From the NCBI GenBank assembly GCA_030018575.1, contig JASEIA010000025.1, positions 1 through 17,071 on the forward strand: DNA of 17,071 nt. The letters are read 5' to 3'. Position 1 is the stretch's first letter, and each line of letters opens with the position of its first letter. Of this stretch, positions 1-6,440 are shown piece after piece. Under the pieces are notes generated by a model that made no database searches, had not been told where the DNA came from, and saw nothing but the letters and a program-made list of their open reading frames with translations. Source of the stretch: Nanobdellota archaeon (GTDB taxonomy: Archaea > Nanobdellota > Nanobdellia > SCGC-AAA011-G17 > GW2011-AR17). The position numbers and the translations under genes are program-made.

Positions 1-202
1 CACTTTAAAGATGAGGTTCTCCTCTATAAAAGTATGTAATGTCAGGAACACACCCACAGGCGTATCTGCCCTTTTGAACACTTCCTTTAATGTTAAGGGA
101 GAGCCTATTGTCTGTACGCCCAGGGACGCCTTAAGGACTTTTTATTCTTGCGGGCTAGATTTTTTGGTCATAGGCGATTATATAATATCCAAAAAGTCAT
201 AA
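1..202 (+). CDS. Carbamoyltransferase, NodU/CmcH-like, C-terminal fragment (5' end outside window)
   Basis: Only the end of this gene is present. The frame ending at 202 contains ALLNTSFNVKGEPIVCTPRD followed by FLVIGDYII, the signature of the C-terminal domain of NodU/CmcH/TobZ-type O-carbamoyltransferases, which use carbamoyl phosphate (often via carbamoyl-adenylate) to modify sugars or natural products. An in-frame ATG at 11 exists but is not the start, because the conserved domain begins far upstream in this family. The first 36 bases read better in a different frame (HFKDEVLLYKSM, resembling the helix before TGV...LLNTSFN), so the gene may carry a one-base frame break near position 37. 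Its TAA stop (200-202) interlocks with the TGA stop (197-199) of the convergent methyltransferase gene. The family call is confident; the substrate cannot be inferred. Confidence 0.8.
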   Translation, partial: TLKMRFSSIKVCNVRNTPTGVSALLNTSFNVKGEPIVCTPRDALRTFYSCGLDFLVIGDYIISKKS

Positions 203-994
203 TTTCTCCAATGAACCGAATAATTCTTCAAAATCCCTGTTTGAAATATCCAGTATGCTTTTATTGGTTACTTTCTGGGGAAGGTTAAGAGAGCTAACTT
301 TTTCGGATGCATATCTCTTCGTTTGGCGGTATACCTGTGTTAATGATTCCCGGAGGGCATTTTTAAGTTTCTTGTCTTTTTGCAAAATTATCTCCTTCAA
401 AATTTTTTTGTCATCCGCCAGGGAATCAGGGGCAATTTTATCAAATTTCACAAGCACAGACAAGGTTCGGGGCGGGGGGGAAAAAGAGCCCGGAGATACA
501 AGCCTGATAAAGGATATTTTATAGAAGCAGGAAATAAGCGTTGAAATCTTTTTTCCGGAATTTAAAATATCCCAGAACTTTTTTCCGATTAACAATGTTA
601 AAGAGTCTATATCTTCCCTAAGTATTTTTTTCATAAGTGGCTCGGAAATGTTATAAGGGATATTTGCTATAATCTTATTGAAAAAGAGGCTGTCAATAAC
701 ATTAAGTATATTGTCATTTATCAGGGTTATATTCTTTATTTTTTTCAATTCAGGAATAAAATCAGGGTCAATTTCGACAACTATCAGTTTTTTACAAAGC
801 TTAGACAGCTTGACAGTAAGAATTCCCCTGCCTGCGCCAATTTCCAGGACTATATCTCCACCGGCTATTTTTGAATTCGATATTATTTCATTTAGCACAT
901 CTTTGTCAGTCAAGAAATGCTGCCCGAAGTTATTGGTCTTATTTATTTTTTGTTTATTAATCATAGTTCCCGAATTATTTAATTTTCCAAGCAT
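197..994 (-). CDS. ksgA: rRNA small-subunit adenine N6-dimethyltransferase (KsgA/RsmA/Dim1 family)
   Basis: Predicted SAM-dependent enzyme that dimethylates the two adjacent adenines in the 3'-terminal helix of 16S rRNA, a late step of small-subunit assembly. The 265-aa protein is about the usual family length. Visible motifs: NFGQHFL (about 22-28), typical of the KsgA N-terminus; SAM-binding motif I VLEIGAGRG (49-57); acidic VVEIDPDF (about 72-79); catalytic motif IV NIPYNIS (111-117). The C-terminal part is Lys-rich and less conserved, as expected for the RNA-binding domain. The start at 994 is favoured by a TATA-like element 29-36 nt upstream, consistent with a leaderless message. A second Met at residue 11 (position 964) is possible, because conservation begins only near residue 20. 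The gene is divergent from lysS. Confidence 0.93.
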   Translation of the reverse strand: MLGKLNNSGTMINKQKINKTNNFGQHFLTDKDVLNEIISNSKIAGGDIVLEIGAGRGILTVKLSKLCKKLIVVEIDPDFIPELKKIKNITLINDNILNVIDSLFFNKIIANIPYNISEPLMKKILREDIDSLTLLIGKKFWDILNSGKKISTLISCFYKISFIRLVSPGSFSPPPRTLSVLVKFDKIAPDSLADDKKILKEIILQKDKKLKNALRESLTQVYRQTKRYASEKVSSLNLPQKVTNKSILDISNRDFEELFGSLEKL

Positions 995-999
995 TCCAT

Positions 1000-1031
1000 A
1001 GCCTATTATTAGGCTTAGTCTGATTATAAAT
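1000..1031 (-). promoter_or_regulatory. Predicted ksgA promoter (TATA-like) with a small inverted repeat
   Basis: Read on the minus strand, TTTATAAT (complement of 1023-1030) lies 29-36 nt before the ATG at 994. Between it and the start codon is an inverted repeat, AGCCTA/TAGGCT with a 4-nt spacer (1000-1015), which would overlap the transcription start and could be an operator or a tiny hairpin. No Shine-Dalgarno sequence is seen. Called by eye from archaeal promoter spacing. Confidence 0.5.
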
Positions 1032-1164
1032 ATTCCGATTATAGCCTTTTAGAAAAAAGATGATAAGCCAAGATTCATATATTAAGCTCAAATTATGAAA
1101 AAATGCCCAATGCAATCCTTAACTGAATTCACGCCGGAGGCTGGCTTTGTTCAGCATAAAAACC

Positions 1165-1172
1165 TATATAAA
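1165..1172 (+). promoter_or_regulatory. TATA box of lysS (leaderless start predicted)
   Basis: TATATAAA ends 23 nt before the lysS ATG at 1196, the distance expected if transcription begins at or next to the start codon. The sequence between is pyrimidine-rich and has no Shine-Dalgarno site, supporting a leaderless mRNA. Confidence 0.75.
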
Positions 1173-1195
1173 CACCTATCTCCTACTATTTTGAC

Positions 1196-2668
1196 ATGGA
1201 CCCTGAAGAGCAATTAATAAATGAGAGAAAAGCAAAGATAGCAACATTAAAAGAAAAAGGGATTGAACCATACCCTTACAGATATGACAAAAAGCACAAT
1301 GCTTCTGAATTACAATCTAAATATTTAGGATTAAAGCCTGAAGAAAAGTCAGGCAAAAAAGCAAAGACAGCAGGCAGGATAATGAGCATGCGCTCAATGG
1401 GCGCAATAACATTCATGCACATTCAGGACAATACAGGCAGGATACAGCTTTACTTCTCAAAAGACATTCTTAAAGAAAAGATGGATTCGCTGAAATACTT
1501 TGACATGGGAGACTTCATAGGCGCAAAAGGAAAGGTGTTCAGGACAAAGAGGGGAGAATTGTCAATAGAAGTAAAGGAGTTTGAAATGCTGTCAAAAGCG
1601 TTACGCCCGATGCCTGAAAAGTTCCACGGCATTGCAGACCCGGAGATAAAATACAGGAAAAGATACCTTGACTTATTAACAGATCCTGAAGTGAAGAAAG
1701 TGTTTGTATTAAGAAGCAAAATAATATCAGCAGTGAGGGAATTCCTTGACACAAAAGGGTTCATTGAAGTTGAAATACCATTATTGCAGCCTGTTTACGG
1801 AGGGGCGAATGCAAAGCCGTTCAAGACAAAGATTAATGCATGGGATATGGATATGTTCTTGTCAATATCTCCTGAATTATATCTGAAGCGATGCATTGCA
1901 GGCGGCTTTGAAAGCGTTTACACAATATGCAAGAATTTCAGGAATGAGGGCGTTGACAGGACACACAATCCCGAGTTCACGATGATGGAATGCTACTGGG
2001 CATACAGGGATTACAATGACATGATGGTTCTTGCCGAGGAGCTTTATGAGTTTGTCTGCAAGAAAGTGCTTGGAATAACTGATATAAAATACAAAGACCA
2101 TACGCTAAACTTCAGGAAGCCGTGGCAGAGAATTTCTATGATTGATGCAATCAAGAAATACACTAACATTGACATTCGCAATATGAAAGACAAGGAAATC
2201 CAAATGACAATGCTGGACTACAAGGTAAAGTATGAAGGCCCTTACAGCAGGGGAAGGGCAATTGAGGCGATATTTGACCAGCTTGTGTCTGGAAAATTAA
2301 TCCAGCCTACGTTCATCACAGACCATCCGAAAGAATCAACGTGCCTGTGCAAGGCAAAGCAGGGAGATGCAGAGCATATTGAGAGGTTTGAGCCTTTTGC
2401 AATGGGCTGGGAAATAGGAAATGCATATTCTGAATTAAACGACCCGGTGCTTCAGAAAAAGCTTTTTGAAGAGCAGGCTGCTTTAGGCAGGGGCGGGAAC
2501 GAGGAAGCGCACCAGATGGATGATGATTTTGTTGTTGCAATGGAGCACGGAATGCCCCCGATGGGCGGGCTTGGCTTGGGAATAGACAGGATGGCAATGC
2601 TTCTGACAGGGGCGGAGTCAATAAGGGACGTGATTCTGTTTCCGACAATGCGGCCTGAGAAGAAGTAA
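1196..2668 (+). CDS. lysS: Lysyl-tRNA synthetase, class II
   Basis: Charges tRNA-Lys with lysine using ATP; cytosolic homodimer in characterised relatives. The 490-aa length is normal for the family. An N-terminal OB-fold anticodon-binding domain is seen at about 55-135 (KTAGRIMSMRSMGAITF then IQDNTGRIQLYF). The class II catalytic core follows: motif 1 around IEVEIPLLQPVYGGANAKPF (about 190-209), motif 2 NFRNEGVDRTHNPEFTMMEC (about 247-266) and motif 3 GGLGLGIDRMAMLL (457-470) near the C-terminus. Many euryarchaea use the unrelated class I enzyme, so this bacterial/eukaryotic-type class II LysRS is informative about lineage. The ATG at 1196 fits the TATA-box spacing and the typical start with a charged N-terminal helix. 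Downstream is a non-coding or accessory stretch, so the gene appears monocistronic. Confidence 0.97.
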   Translation: MDPEEQLINERKAKIATLKEKGIEPYPYRYDKKHNASELQSKYLGLKPEEKSGKKAKTAGRIMSMRSMGAITFMHIQDNTGRIQLYFSKDILKEKMDSLKYFDMGDFIGAKGKVFRTKRGELSIEVKEFEMLSKALRPMPEKFHGIADPEIKYRKRYLDLLTDPEVKKVFVLRSKIISAVREFLDTKGFIEVEIPLLQPVYGGANAKPFKTKINAWDMDMFLSISPELYLKRCIAGGFESVYTICKNFRNEGVDRTHNPEFTMMECYWAYRDYNDMMVLAEELYEFVCKKVLGITDIKYKDHTLNFRKPWQRISMIDAIKKYTNIDIRNMKDKEIQMTMLDYKVKYEGPYSRGRAIEAIFDQLVSGKLIQPTFITDHPKESTCLCKAKQGDAEHIERFEPFAMGWEIGNAYSELNDPVLQKKLFEEQAALGRGGNEEAHQMDDDFVVAMEHGMPPMGGLGLGIDRMAMLLTGAESIRDVILFPTMRPEKK

Positions 2669-2728
2669 GCTAGCGGGTAGCGTGTGGCTCATAGCAGGTG
2701 AACTTATTGGTGCGTTAGCGGGAGCCGG

Positions 2729-2974
2729 GTGGAAATCAAGAGAAAGGGATTTATACCTAATGACATTTATTTTTATACAATTCCATTAGGTATATCTGAA
2801 AGACATAACACTACTCAGTGTATAATTACTTATGTCTTTCACTATAAATGCGAGAGGTGCGGGCATGAGTGGATACCCAACGACATAAAGACAGAACCTA
2901 CCGTATGCCCGAAGTGCAAAAGTCCCTATTGGAACAAGCCGAGAAAAAAAAGTGGCAAGTGGTTAGGGTCATAA
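2729..2974 (+). CDS. Small zinc-ribbon protein (start uncertain)
   Basis: The last ~45 residues form a clear zinc ribbon: YKCERCGHEWIP (CxxC) and then TVCPKCKSPYWNKPRKK (CxxC), with a basic tail. Similar short zinc ribbons ending in SPYWNKPR are common in archaeal and some bacterial genomes; their role is generally unknown, with nucleic-acid or protein binding assumed. The only standard in-frame start is GTG at 2729, giving 81 aa. The first 35 codons, however, coincide exactly with two long inverted repeats (2752-2794 and 2797-2841), and no RBS or clear TATA box supports the GTG. The true protein may start later at a non-ATG codon, or this may be a gene remnant. The ribbon itself is a confident call; the N-terminus is not. 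Confidence 0.6.
   Translation: MEIKRKGFIPNDIYFYTIPLGISERHNTTQCIITYVFHYKCERCGHEWIPNDIKTEPTVCPKCKSPYWNKPRKKSGKWLGS
2752..2794. repeat. Inverted repeat A, perfect 11-bp arms
   Basis: TATACCTAATG (2752-2762) is the exact reverse complement of CATTAGGTATA (2784-2794), with a 21-nt A+T-rich spacer. It lies 2 bp before a second inverted repeat. Could be a dyad operator, a hairpin, or the end of a small mobile element. Confidence 0.7.
2797..2841. repeat. Inverted repeat B, perfect 12-bp arms with nested hairpin
   Basis: TGAAAGACATAA (2797-2808) is the exact reverse complement of TTATGTCTTTCA (2830-2841). Inside is a further dyad ACACT/AGTGT (2808-2812, 2817-2821) with a 4-nt loop. The right arm ends about 7 bp before the first Cys codon of the zinc ribbon. 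Confidence 0.75.
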
Positions 2975-3076
2975 AATAGGCAAAATAAACATGGCTTCCG
3001 AGGGAAGCAATTGTAAAATTTGCGGAGAAGCTGGAGGACTTACGCTAACGACAGAAAAAGCAGATACCACTTGCCA
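2953..3076. repeat. 11-bp inverted repeat bracketing the tiny Cys-rich ORF
   Basis: TGGCAAGTGGT (2953-2963) is the reverse complement of ACCACTTGCCA (3066-3076). The arms are about 100 bp apart, one in the 3' end of the zinc-ribbon ORF and one inside the 37-aa ORF. It may be a scar of rearrangement or chance similarity. Confidence 0.45.
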
Positions 3077-3104
3077 ACCGCACACGGCAAGAGTTTATAA
3101 ATAA
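2991..3104 (+). CDS. Tiny Cys-rich ORF (37 aa), hypothetical
   Basis: ATG at 2991 to TAA at 3102-3104 encodes 37 residues beginning MASEGSNCKICGEAGGL and containing CxxC (C8, C11) and CxxH (C28, H31), a spacing compatible with one zinc-binding knuckle. It lies 16 nt after the zinc-ribbon stop and ends 25 nt before the RM gene; the TATA box of that gene overlaps its last codons. There is no recognisable Shine-Dalgarno site. It may be a small zinc protein or a random ORF; the Cys/His spacing is the only positive evidence. Confidence 0.3.
   Translation: MASEGSNCKICGEAGGLTLTTEKADTTCQPHTARVYK
3094..3103 (+). promoter_or_regulatory. TATA box of the restriction-modification gene
   Basis: TTTATAAATA ends 26 nt before the ATG at 3130. 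No Shine-Dalgarno site lies between, so a leaderless transcript is predicted. Confidence 0.65.
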
Positions 3105-3129
3105 ATAAGACAAATAGAAATAGAGAACA

Positions 3130-5457
3130 ATGGCAAATGAAAGGATAACAGAAGATTTTTTTAGGGATAATATAAAGAAAGATGAATTATACACAAAAGG
3201 TAAAATCCTTCTTGAAGAACAAGCATCTAAAAATATTAAAATAGAAAAACTTTTAAAAAATGCATCCAAAAATGGAAATGGATGTGGAAAACCTGAATTT
3301 ATAATCCAGTTTAAAGAAAGTTCCGATTTAATAATTGTTGTTGAATGCAAACCAAATATTCAATTTCATAAATCAAAAGAAGGAAATAGATATAGAGATT
3401 ATGCAGTAGATGGTGTTTTATTATATTCTTCATTTCTATCTAAAGAATATGATATAATCTCTATTGCAATAAGTGGCGAAGATAAGAGAAATTTAAGAAT
3501 TAGTCATTTTTTGCAATTAATCGGAACTAAAGAAGCCCACCCTATATTTGAAGAAGATAAATTATTATCTCTAAATGATTATTTAAATGGATATAAAACG
3601 AATGAAACAAAATTTAATCAAGATTATCAAGAGTTATTAAAATATTCTAAAACTCTTAATGATAAATTACATTCAATAAAAATACCAGAATCTCAAAGAA
3701 GTCTTTTGATTAGTGGCGTTTTAATTGCTTTAAAAGATAAAGCTTTTTGTAATGCTTATAAATTCCAAAAGCCCAAAGAATTATCTGAAAACTTAATTAA
3801 TACTATTAAAAATAAATTGATGGATGTTCAAAATGAGCATATAGCTGAGATTATTACTACTTACAGTTTTATTAAAACACATACAATTCTATCCAAAGAA
3901 GAGAATAAATTAAGAGATATAATCACAGAAATAGATGAAAGAATAAATAATTTTATGAAAACATACCAATATTACGATGTTCTTGGTCAGTTTTATATAG
4001 AATTTTTGAGATATGCTAATAATGATAAAGGTCTGGGAATTGTTTTAACGCCGCCCCATATTACAGAACTCTTTTCTGAAATAGCTAATGTGAATAAAGA
4101 GAGTATTGTGATAGATAATTGTGCTGGGACTGGCGGATTTTTAATTTCGGCTATGAGAAAAATGATTAAAGATGCTAAGGGAGATAGCAAAAAAGAAGAA
4201 AAAATGAAAGATAAGCAGATTATTGGAATTGAATTTCAACATGATATTTTTGCTTTAGTGTGTTCTAATATGTATATTCATGGAGATGGAAGGAGTAATT
4301 TAATAAAAGGCTCTTGTTTTGATGAAAAAATAATAAAGCACGTCAAGGAGTTTAAACCAAATGTAGGGTTTTTAAATCCACCCTATAAATCTACTAAAAT
4401 TGACCCTGAAGAATTAGAATTTGTTTTAAATAATCTTTCAATACTTCAAAAAGGCTCATTATGTGCTGCAATTATCCCCATGAGCTGTGCTTTAGCTCAA
4501 AGCGGGGTTGTATTTACATTAAAAGAAAAATTGCTACGGGAACATACTTTAGAAGCGGTCTTTTCTATGCCGAAAGAGTTGTTTCATAATTCAGATGTCG
4601 GGGTGAATACTTGTATAATGGTATTCAGAGCAAAAGAAAAACATCCCCTGAATTATAAAACTTATTTCGGATATTGGAAAGATGATGGCTTTATAAAAAA
4701 AAGGCAGGGGAGAGAAGATTATAATAATAAATGGAATGAAATAAAAAGCTATTGGCTAAATAATTATAGAAATAAAGAAGAAATTGTGGGGCATAGCATT
4801 AAAAAAGTAGTATCTGCCGAAGATGAATGGTGTGTTGAAGCCTATATGAAAACAGATTATTCTAATCTAACTAAAGATGATTTTGAAAAAAATCTAAAAG
4901 AATGCGTAATCTACTCTCTGAGAGGAGATATAATAAAAAACGTATTCGAAAAATCTATAACAAAAAGTTTATTAAGCTTAAATATAAATGATTGGAGAGA
5001 TTTTAAGATTGTAGATTTATTTGATATTAAGAAGGGCGAAAGATTAGTTAAAGAAGAAAGAATTGAGGGTAATATTCCCCTTATTACAGCAACTTCTGAA
5101 AATAATGGGGTTGTAGCTTATATTTCTTATGATGAATTTAAAGATAATAAAAAGATTTTCCAAGATAAACTAACTATTGATATGTTTTTTAATGTATTTT
5201 ATCATAACTATGAATATTTTAGTGATGATAATGTGCATACTTTAATTCCCAAAAATGGTTCTTTAAATAAATATACTTGCTTGTTCTTAGTAACGATTTT
5301 AAAGAAACTGCAATATAAATACGATTTTGGTAGGCAAGTAAGATTACAGAGATTAGACTTGGATGAAATAAAACTGCCGATTGACAAAAAAGGAAATCCT
5401 GACTGGAAATTTATGGAAAATTATGTAAAATCTTTGCCTTATAGCTCAAATCTATAA
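3130..5457 (+). CDS. Single-chain restriction-modification enzyme (type IIG/RMS-like): nuclease + N6-adenine methylase + TRD
   Basis: Predicted DNA-modifying enzyme of 775 aa with three parts. (1) N-terminal nuclease-like domain, about 1-150: P55-E56 followed by DLIIVVECK (D66, E72, K74), which fits a PD-(D/E)xK core with Glu in place of the usual first Asp. (2) HsdM-type gamma-class N6-adenine methylase, about 280-520: LTPPHITELF (306-315), SAM motif I IDNCAGTGGFL (328-338) and catalytic motif IV NPPY (416-419). (3) A C-terminal target-recognition domain resembling half of a type I S subunit, about 620-775, starting DWRDFKIVDLFDIKKGER. No separate HsdR or HsdS gene lies nearby, so all functions appear to be in one chain, as in type IIG/IIB enzymes. 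The gene is far more A+T-rich than lysS and gyrAB, with codons mostly ending in A or T, indicating recent horizontal arrival. Whether the nuclease is active is not certain. Confidence 0.85.
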   Translation: MANERITEDFFRDNIKKDELYTKGKILLEEQASKNIKIEKLLKNASKNGNGCGKPEFIIQFKESSDLIIVVECKPNIQFHKSKEGNRYRDYAVDGVLLYSSFLSKEYDIISIAISGEDKRNLRISHFLQLIGTKEAHPIFEEDKLLSLNDYLNGYKTNETKFNQDYQELLKYSKTLNDKLHSIKIPESQRSLLISGVLIALKDKAFCNAYKFQKPKELSENLINTIKNKLMDVQNEHIAEIITTYSFIKTHTILSKEENKLRDIITEIDERINNFMKTYQYYDVLGQFYIEFLRYANNDKGLGIVLTPPHITELFSEIANVNKESIVIDNCAGTGGFLISAMRKMIKDAKGDSKKEEKMKDKQIIGIEFQHDIFALVCSNMYIHGDGRSNLIKGSCFDEKIIKHVKEFKPNVGFLNPPYKSTKIDPEELEFVLNNLSILQKGSLCAAIIPMSCALAQSGVVFTLKEKLLREHTLEAVFSMPKELFHNSDVGVNTCIMVFRAKEKHPLNYKTYFGYWKDDGFIKKRQGREDYNNKWNEIKSYWLNNYRNKEEIVGHSIKKVVSAEDEWCVEAYMKTDYSNLTKDDFEKNLKECVIYSLRGDIIKNVFEKSITKSLLSLNINDWRDFKIVDLFDIKKGERLVKEERIEGNIPLITATSENNGVVAYISYDEFKDNKKIFQDKLTIDMFFNVFYHNYEYFSDDNVHTLIPKNGSLNKYTCLFLVTILKKLQYKYDFGRQVRLQRLDLDEIKLPIDKKGNPDWKFMENYVKSLPYSSNL

Positions 5458-5581
5458 AAAGATAATTAGGACTTATGGAGCAGATGGCACTTATAGGGGA
5501 TTATTGAGGCAAAGCCAGAAAAAAGGATAAGTAGTTTAATTAAAGTTCATATCTATTTTTTTACCTTCAGGCTCATTTTGA
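5458..5581. other. Non-coding or degraded stretch downstream of the RM gene
   Basis: No convincing gene. A short open stretch in the frame of the next ORF (about 5462-5527) would encode RTYGADGTYRGLLRQSQKKG before a stop. On the opposite strand a stretch around 5548-5613 stays open (YHEYSPECNQNEPEGKK). Both look like possible scraps of older genes at the edge of the acquired RM segment, but neither has a start signal. Confidence 0.3.
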
Positions 5582-5947
5582 TTACATTCTGGAGAATATT
5601 CGTGGTATAAAATAACACCTCCTGCAAGAGCGGAGAAACTGGGGCTTATTAAAAAGGGATTTACAAAAATAATGCCCAAAATAGTAAGGGCAATGGGCAT
5701 GGATTTTGACGGCCTGCATCACTACCATCCCTGGGGAGGGGCAGGCAACTATTCAGTAAACCCATTTGACAGGAACATGCCTGAAGGCTTTATCAACCTG
5801 CTTACATTCAGCTTAAGAGGCAGGCCTGAAATAATCGGCTATAACATAAGGCGCACATACATCCCAAAAGAGCGCTCAAATGCACTGGAATCAAAATCAG
5901 TTCTCGTGAAGGCAACCCATGGGCAGATAATGGAATATCTCAGGTGA
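5582..5947 (+). pseudogene. Unknown protein, apparently 5'-truncated (in-frame ATG at 5672, 91 aa)
   Basis: The product is not recognised. From the ATG at 5672 the frame gives 91 residues including DFDGLHHYHPWGGAGNYSV, NPFDRNMPEGFINLLTFSLR and RRTYIPKERS; it is rich in His and aromatic residues, with no transmembrane segment. Protein-like sequence continues upstream of that ATG (KITPPARAEKLGLIKKGF) until an in-frame TGA at 5579-5581, and no ATG, GTG or TTG occurs in that upstream part. This suggests the N-terminal portion was lost, plausibly when the A+T-rich RM segment arrived. Base composition matches the host-like genes rather than the RM gene. Alternatively the true protein starts at 5672 and is a complete 91-aa protein. 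The converging minus-strand micro-ORF ends 11 nt downstream. Confidence 0.5.
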
Positions 5948-5954
5948 GAATCCT

Positions 5955-5970
5955 CATTTATTTCTTTTTT
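5955..5970 (+). terminator. Oligo-T terminator candidate
   Basis: A T-rich run (CATTTATTTCTTTTTT) starts about 8 nt after the stop of the 91-aa ORF. Archaeal terminators are often simple U-tracts, so this probably ends plus-strand transcription at the convergent gene boundary. On the minus strand the same bases encode the Lys-rich end of a micro-ORF. Confidence 0.45.
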
Positions 5971-6038
5971 CCAATAACAGCATAATGCTTCACATGCGTC
6001 TTTCCCAAATCAATAAGCGCAGACAGCTTAGAAGCCAT
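5958..6038 (-). CDS. Micro-ORF, 26 aa (33 aa from an upstream ATG), hypothetical
   Basis: From ATG at 6038 it encodes MASKLSALIDLGKTHVKHYA plus VIGKKK, a short basic amphipathic-looking peptide. The start codon is one base after the stop codon (6040-6042) of the 96-aa membrane protein, so translational coupling is likely. An in-frame ATG at 6059 would add seven residues (MLKSCLK) and overlap the upstream gene by 20 nt. There is only a weak purine-rich stretch upstream. No family is recognised; the tight coupling and protein-like composition are the grounds for listing it. Confidence 0.4.
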   Translation of the reverse strand: MASKLSALIDLGKTHVKHYAVIGKKK

Positions 6039-6039
6039 C

Positions 6040-6330
6040 TTAAGGCAGCTCTTCAGCATACATTATGTTTCTTTTCCAGTTAAAAGGGCCTTCCCATCCG
6101 TAAACGCCAATCAGATACCTCTGCCCTTCCTTAAACTCATAAGGCGAGAATTTCCATTCCCACGCAGACCGCGTGTTTTCAAAATTGCCCTTGTCAGTAA
6201 AGACAATATTTCCCCTGACATCATATACAGTTACTTCAAGATTCTCCCTTGATATATGGGGCATTGCAGAGAAAATAACAACCCCAATACCAAGAGCGGC
6301 AAGCCCGCTCGCGACTTTTCCTGCATTCAT
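6040..6330 (-). CDS. Small membrane-anchored protein, 96 aa, hypothetical
   Basis: The N-terminus is a single hydrophobic segment (about residues 5-23, KVASGLAALGIGVVIFSAM) that could be a signal anchor or an uncleaved signal peptide. It is followed by about 70 residues with a beta-strand pattern (LEVTVYDVRGNIVFTDKG ... GQRYLIGVYGWEG) and several Trp/Tyr, probably an extracytoplasmic beta-sandwich-like domain. No conserved catalytic motif is visible and no family is recognised. The start at 6330 is supported by a TATA-like TTAAATAT (6353-6360) ending 22 nt upstream. It is downstream of the HTH-nucleotidyltransferase gene on the same strand but probably has its own promoter. Confidence 0.65.
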   Translation of the reverse strand: MNAGKVASGLAALGIGVVIFSAMPHISRENLEVTVYDVRGNIVFTDKGNFENTRSAWEWKFSPYEFKEGQRYLIGVYGWEGPFNWKRNIMYAEELP

Positions 6331-6333
6331 CAG

Positions 6334-6440
6334 CTAGTAAGATTCATCAAGCATATTTAAGCTTTTCCCCGGGCTTGGTATGTGGAAAGCTCCCTCGCCA
6401 AATAATTCTCTCCCGTCGTCAAAATAAATTCCCGTTTCAT
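6334..6440 (-). pseudogene. Small ORF with ideal RBS but an apparent one-base frame break
   Basis: A textbook GGAGGT lies 6 nt upstream of an ATG at 6440 whose last two bases overlap the TGA stop of the HTH-nucleotidyltransferase gene (ATGA overlap). Read as written, the frame gives only 27 aa (MKREFILTTGENYLAREL..., stop 6357-6359). The neighbouring frame is open across the same bases and much more protein-like: GIYFDDGRELFGEGAFHIPS then PGKSLNMLDESY and a TAG at 6334-6336. One extra A after ATGAAA would join the ATG to that frame and yield a 35-aa protein beginning MKTGIYFDDGREL. So this is either a small gene broken by a one-base deletion, a sequencing indel, or a frameshifted product. No family is recognised. 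Confidence 0.45.
6353..6360 (-). promoter_or_regulatory. TATA box of the 96-aa membrane protein gene
   Basis: TTAAATAT on the minus strand, 23 nt from the ATG at 6330, the same spacing as for the HD and HEPN genes. It lies inside the frame-broken small ORF upstream. Confidence 0.55.

Noticed and set aside
678..1001. 107-codon plus-strand frame opposite ksgA
   Set aside because: Hydrophobic Ile/Ser/Leu-rich shadow of the Lys/Ile-rich methyltransferase; no independent start signal.
995..1195. Small gene between ksgA and lysS
   Set aside because: Only very short frames (such as an 7-codon ATG frame near 1103) without motifs; the region is explained by two divergent promoters.
1450..2648. Minus-strand frames opposite lysS
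   Set aside because: LysRS is unambiguous on the plus strand; these are shadow ORFs.
2669..2728. tRNA, attachment site or terminator between lysS and the zinc-ribbon ORF
   Set aside because: There is a short repeated TAGCGGG, but no cloverleaf, no T-tract and no matching copy at the other side of the RM gene that I could find.
3130..5457. Conventional type I hsdM gene with lost hsdR/hsdS neighbours
   Set aside because: The same chain already has a nuclease-like N-terminus and a C-terminal specificity-like domain, so a fused enzyme is the simpler reading.
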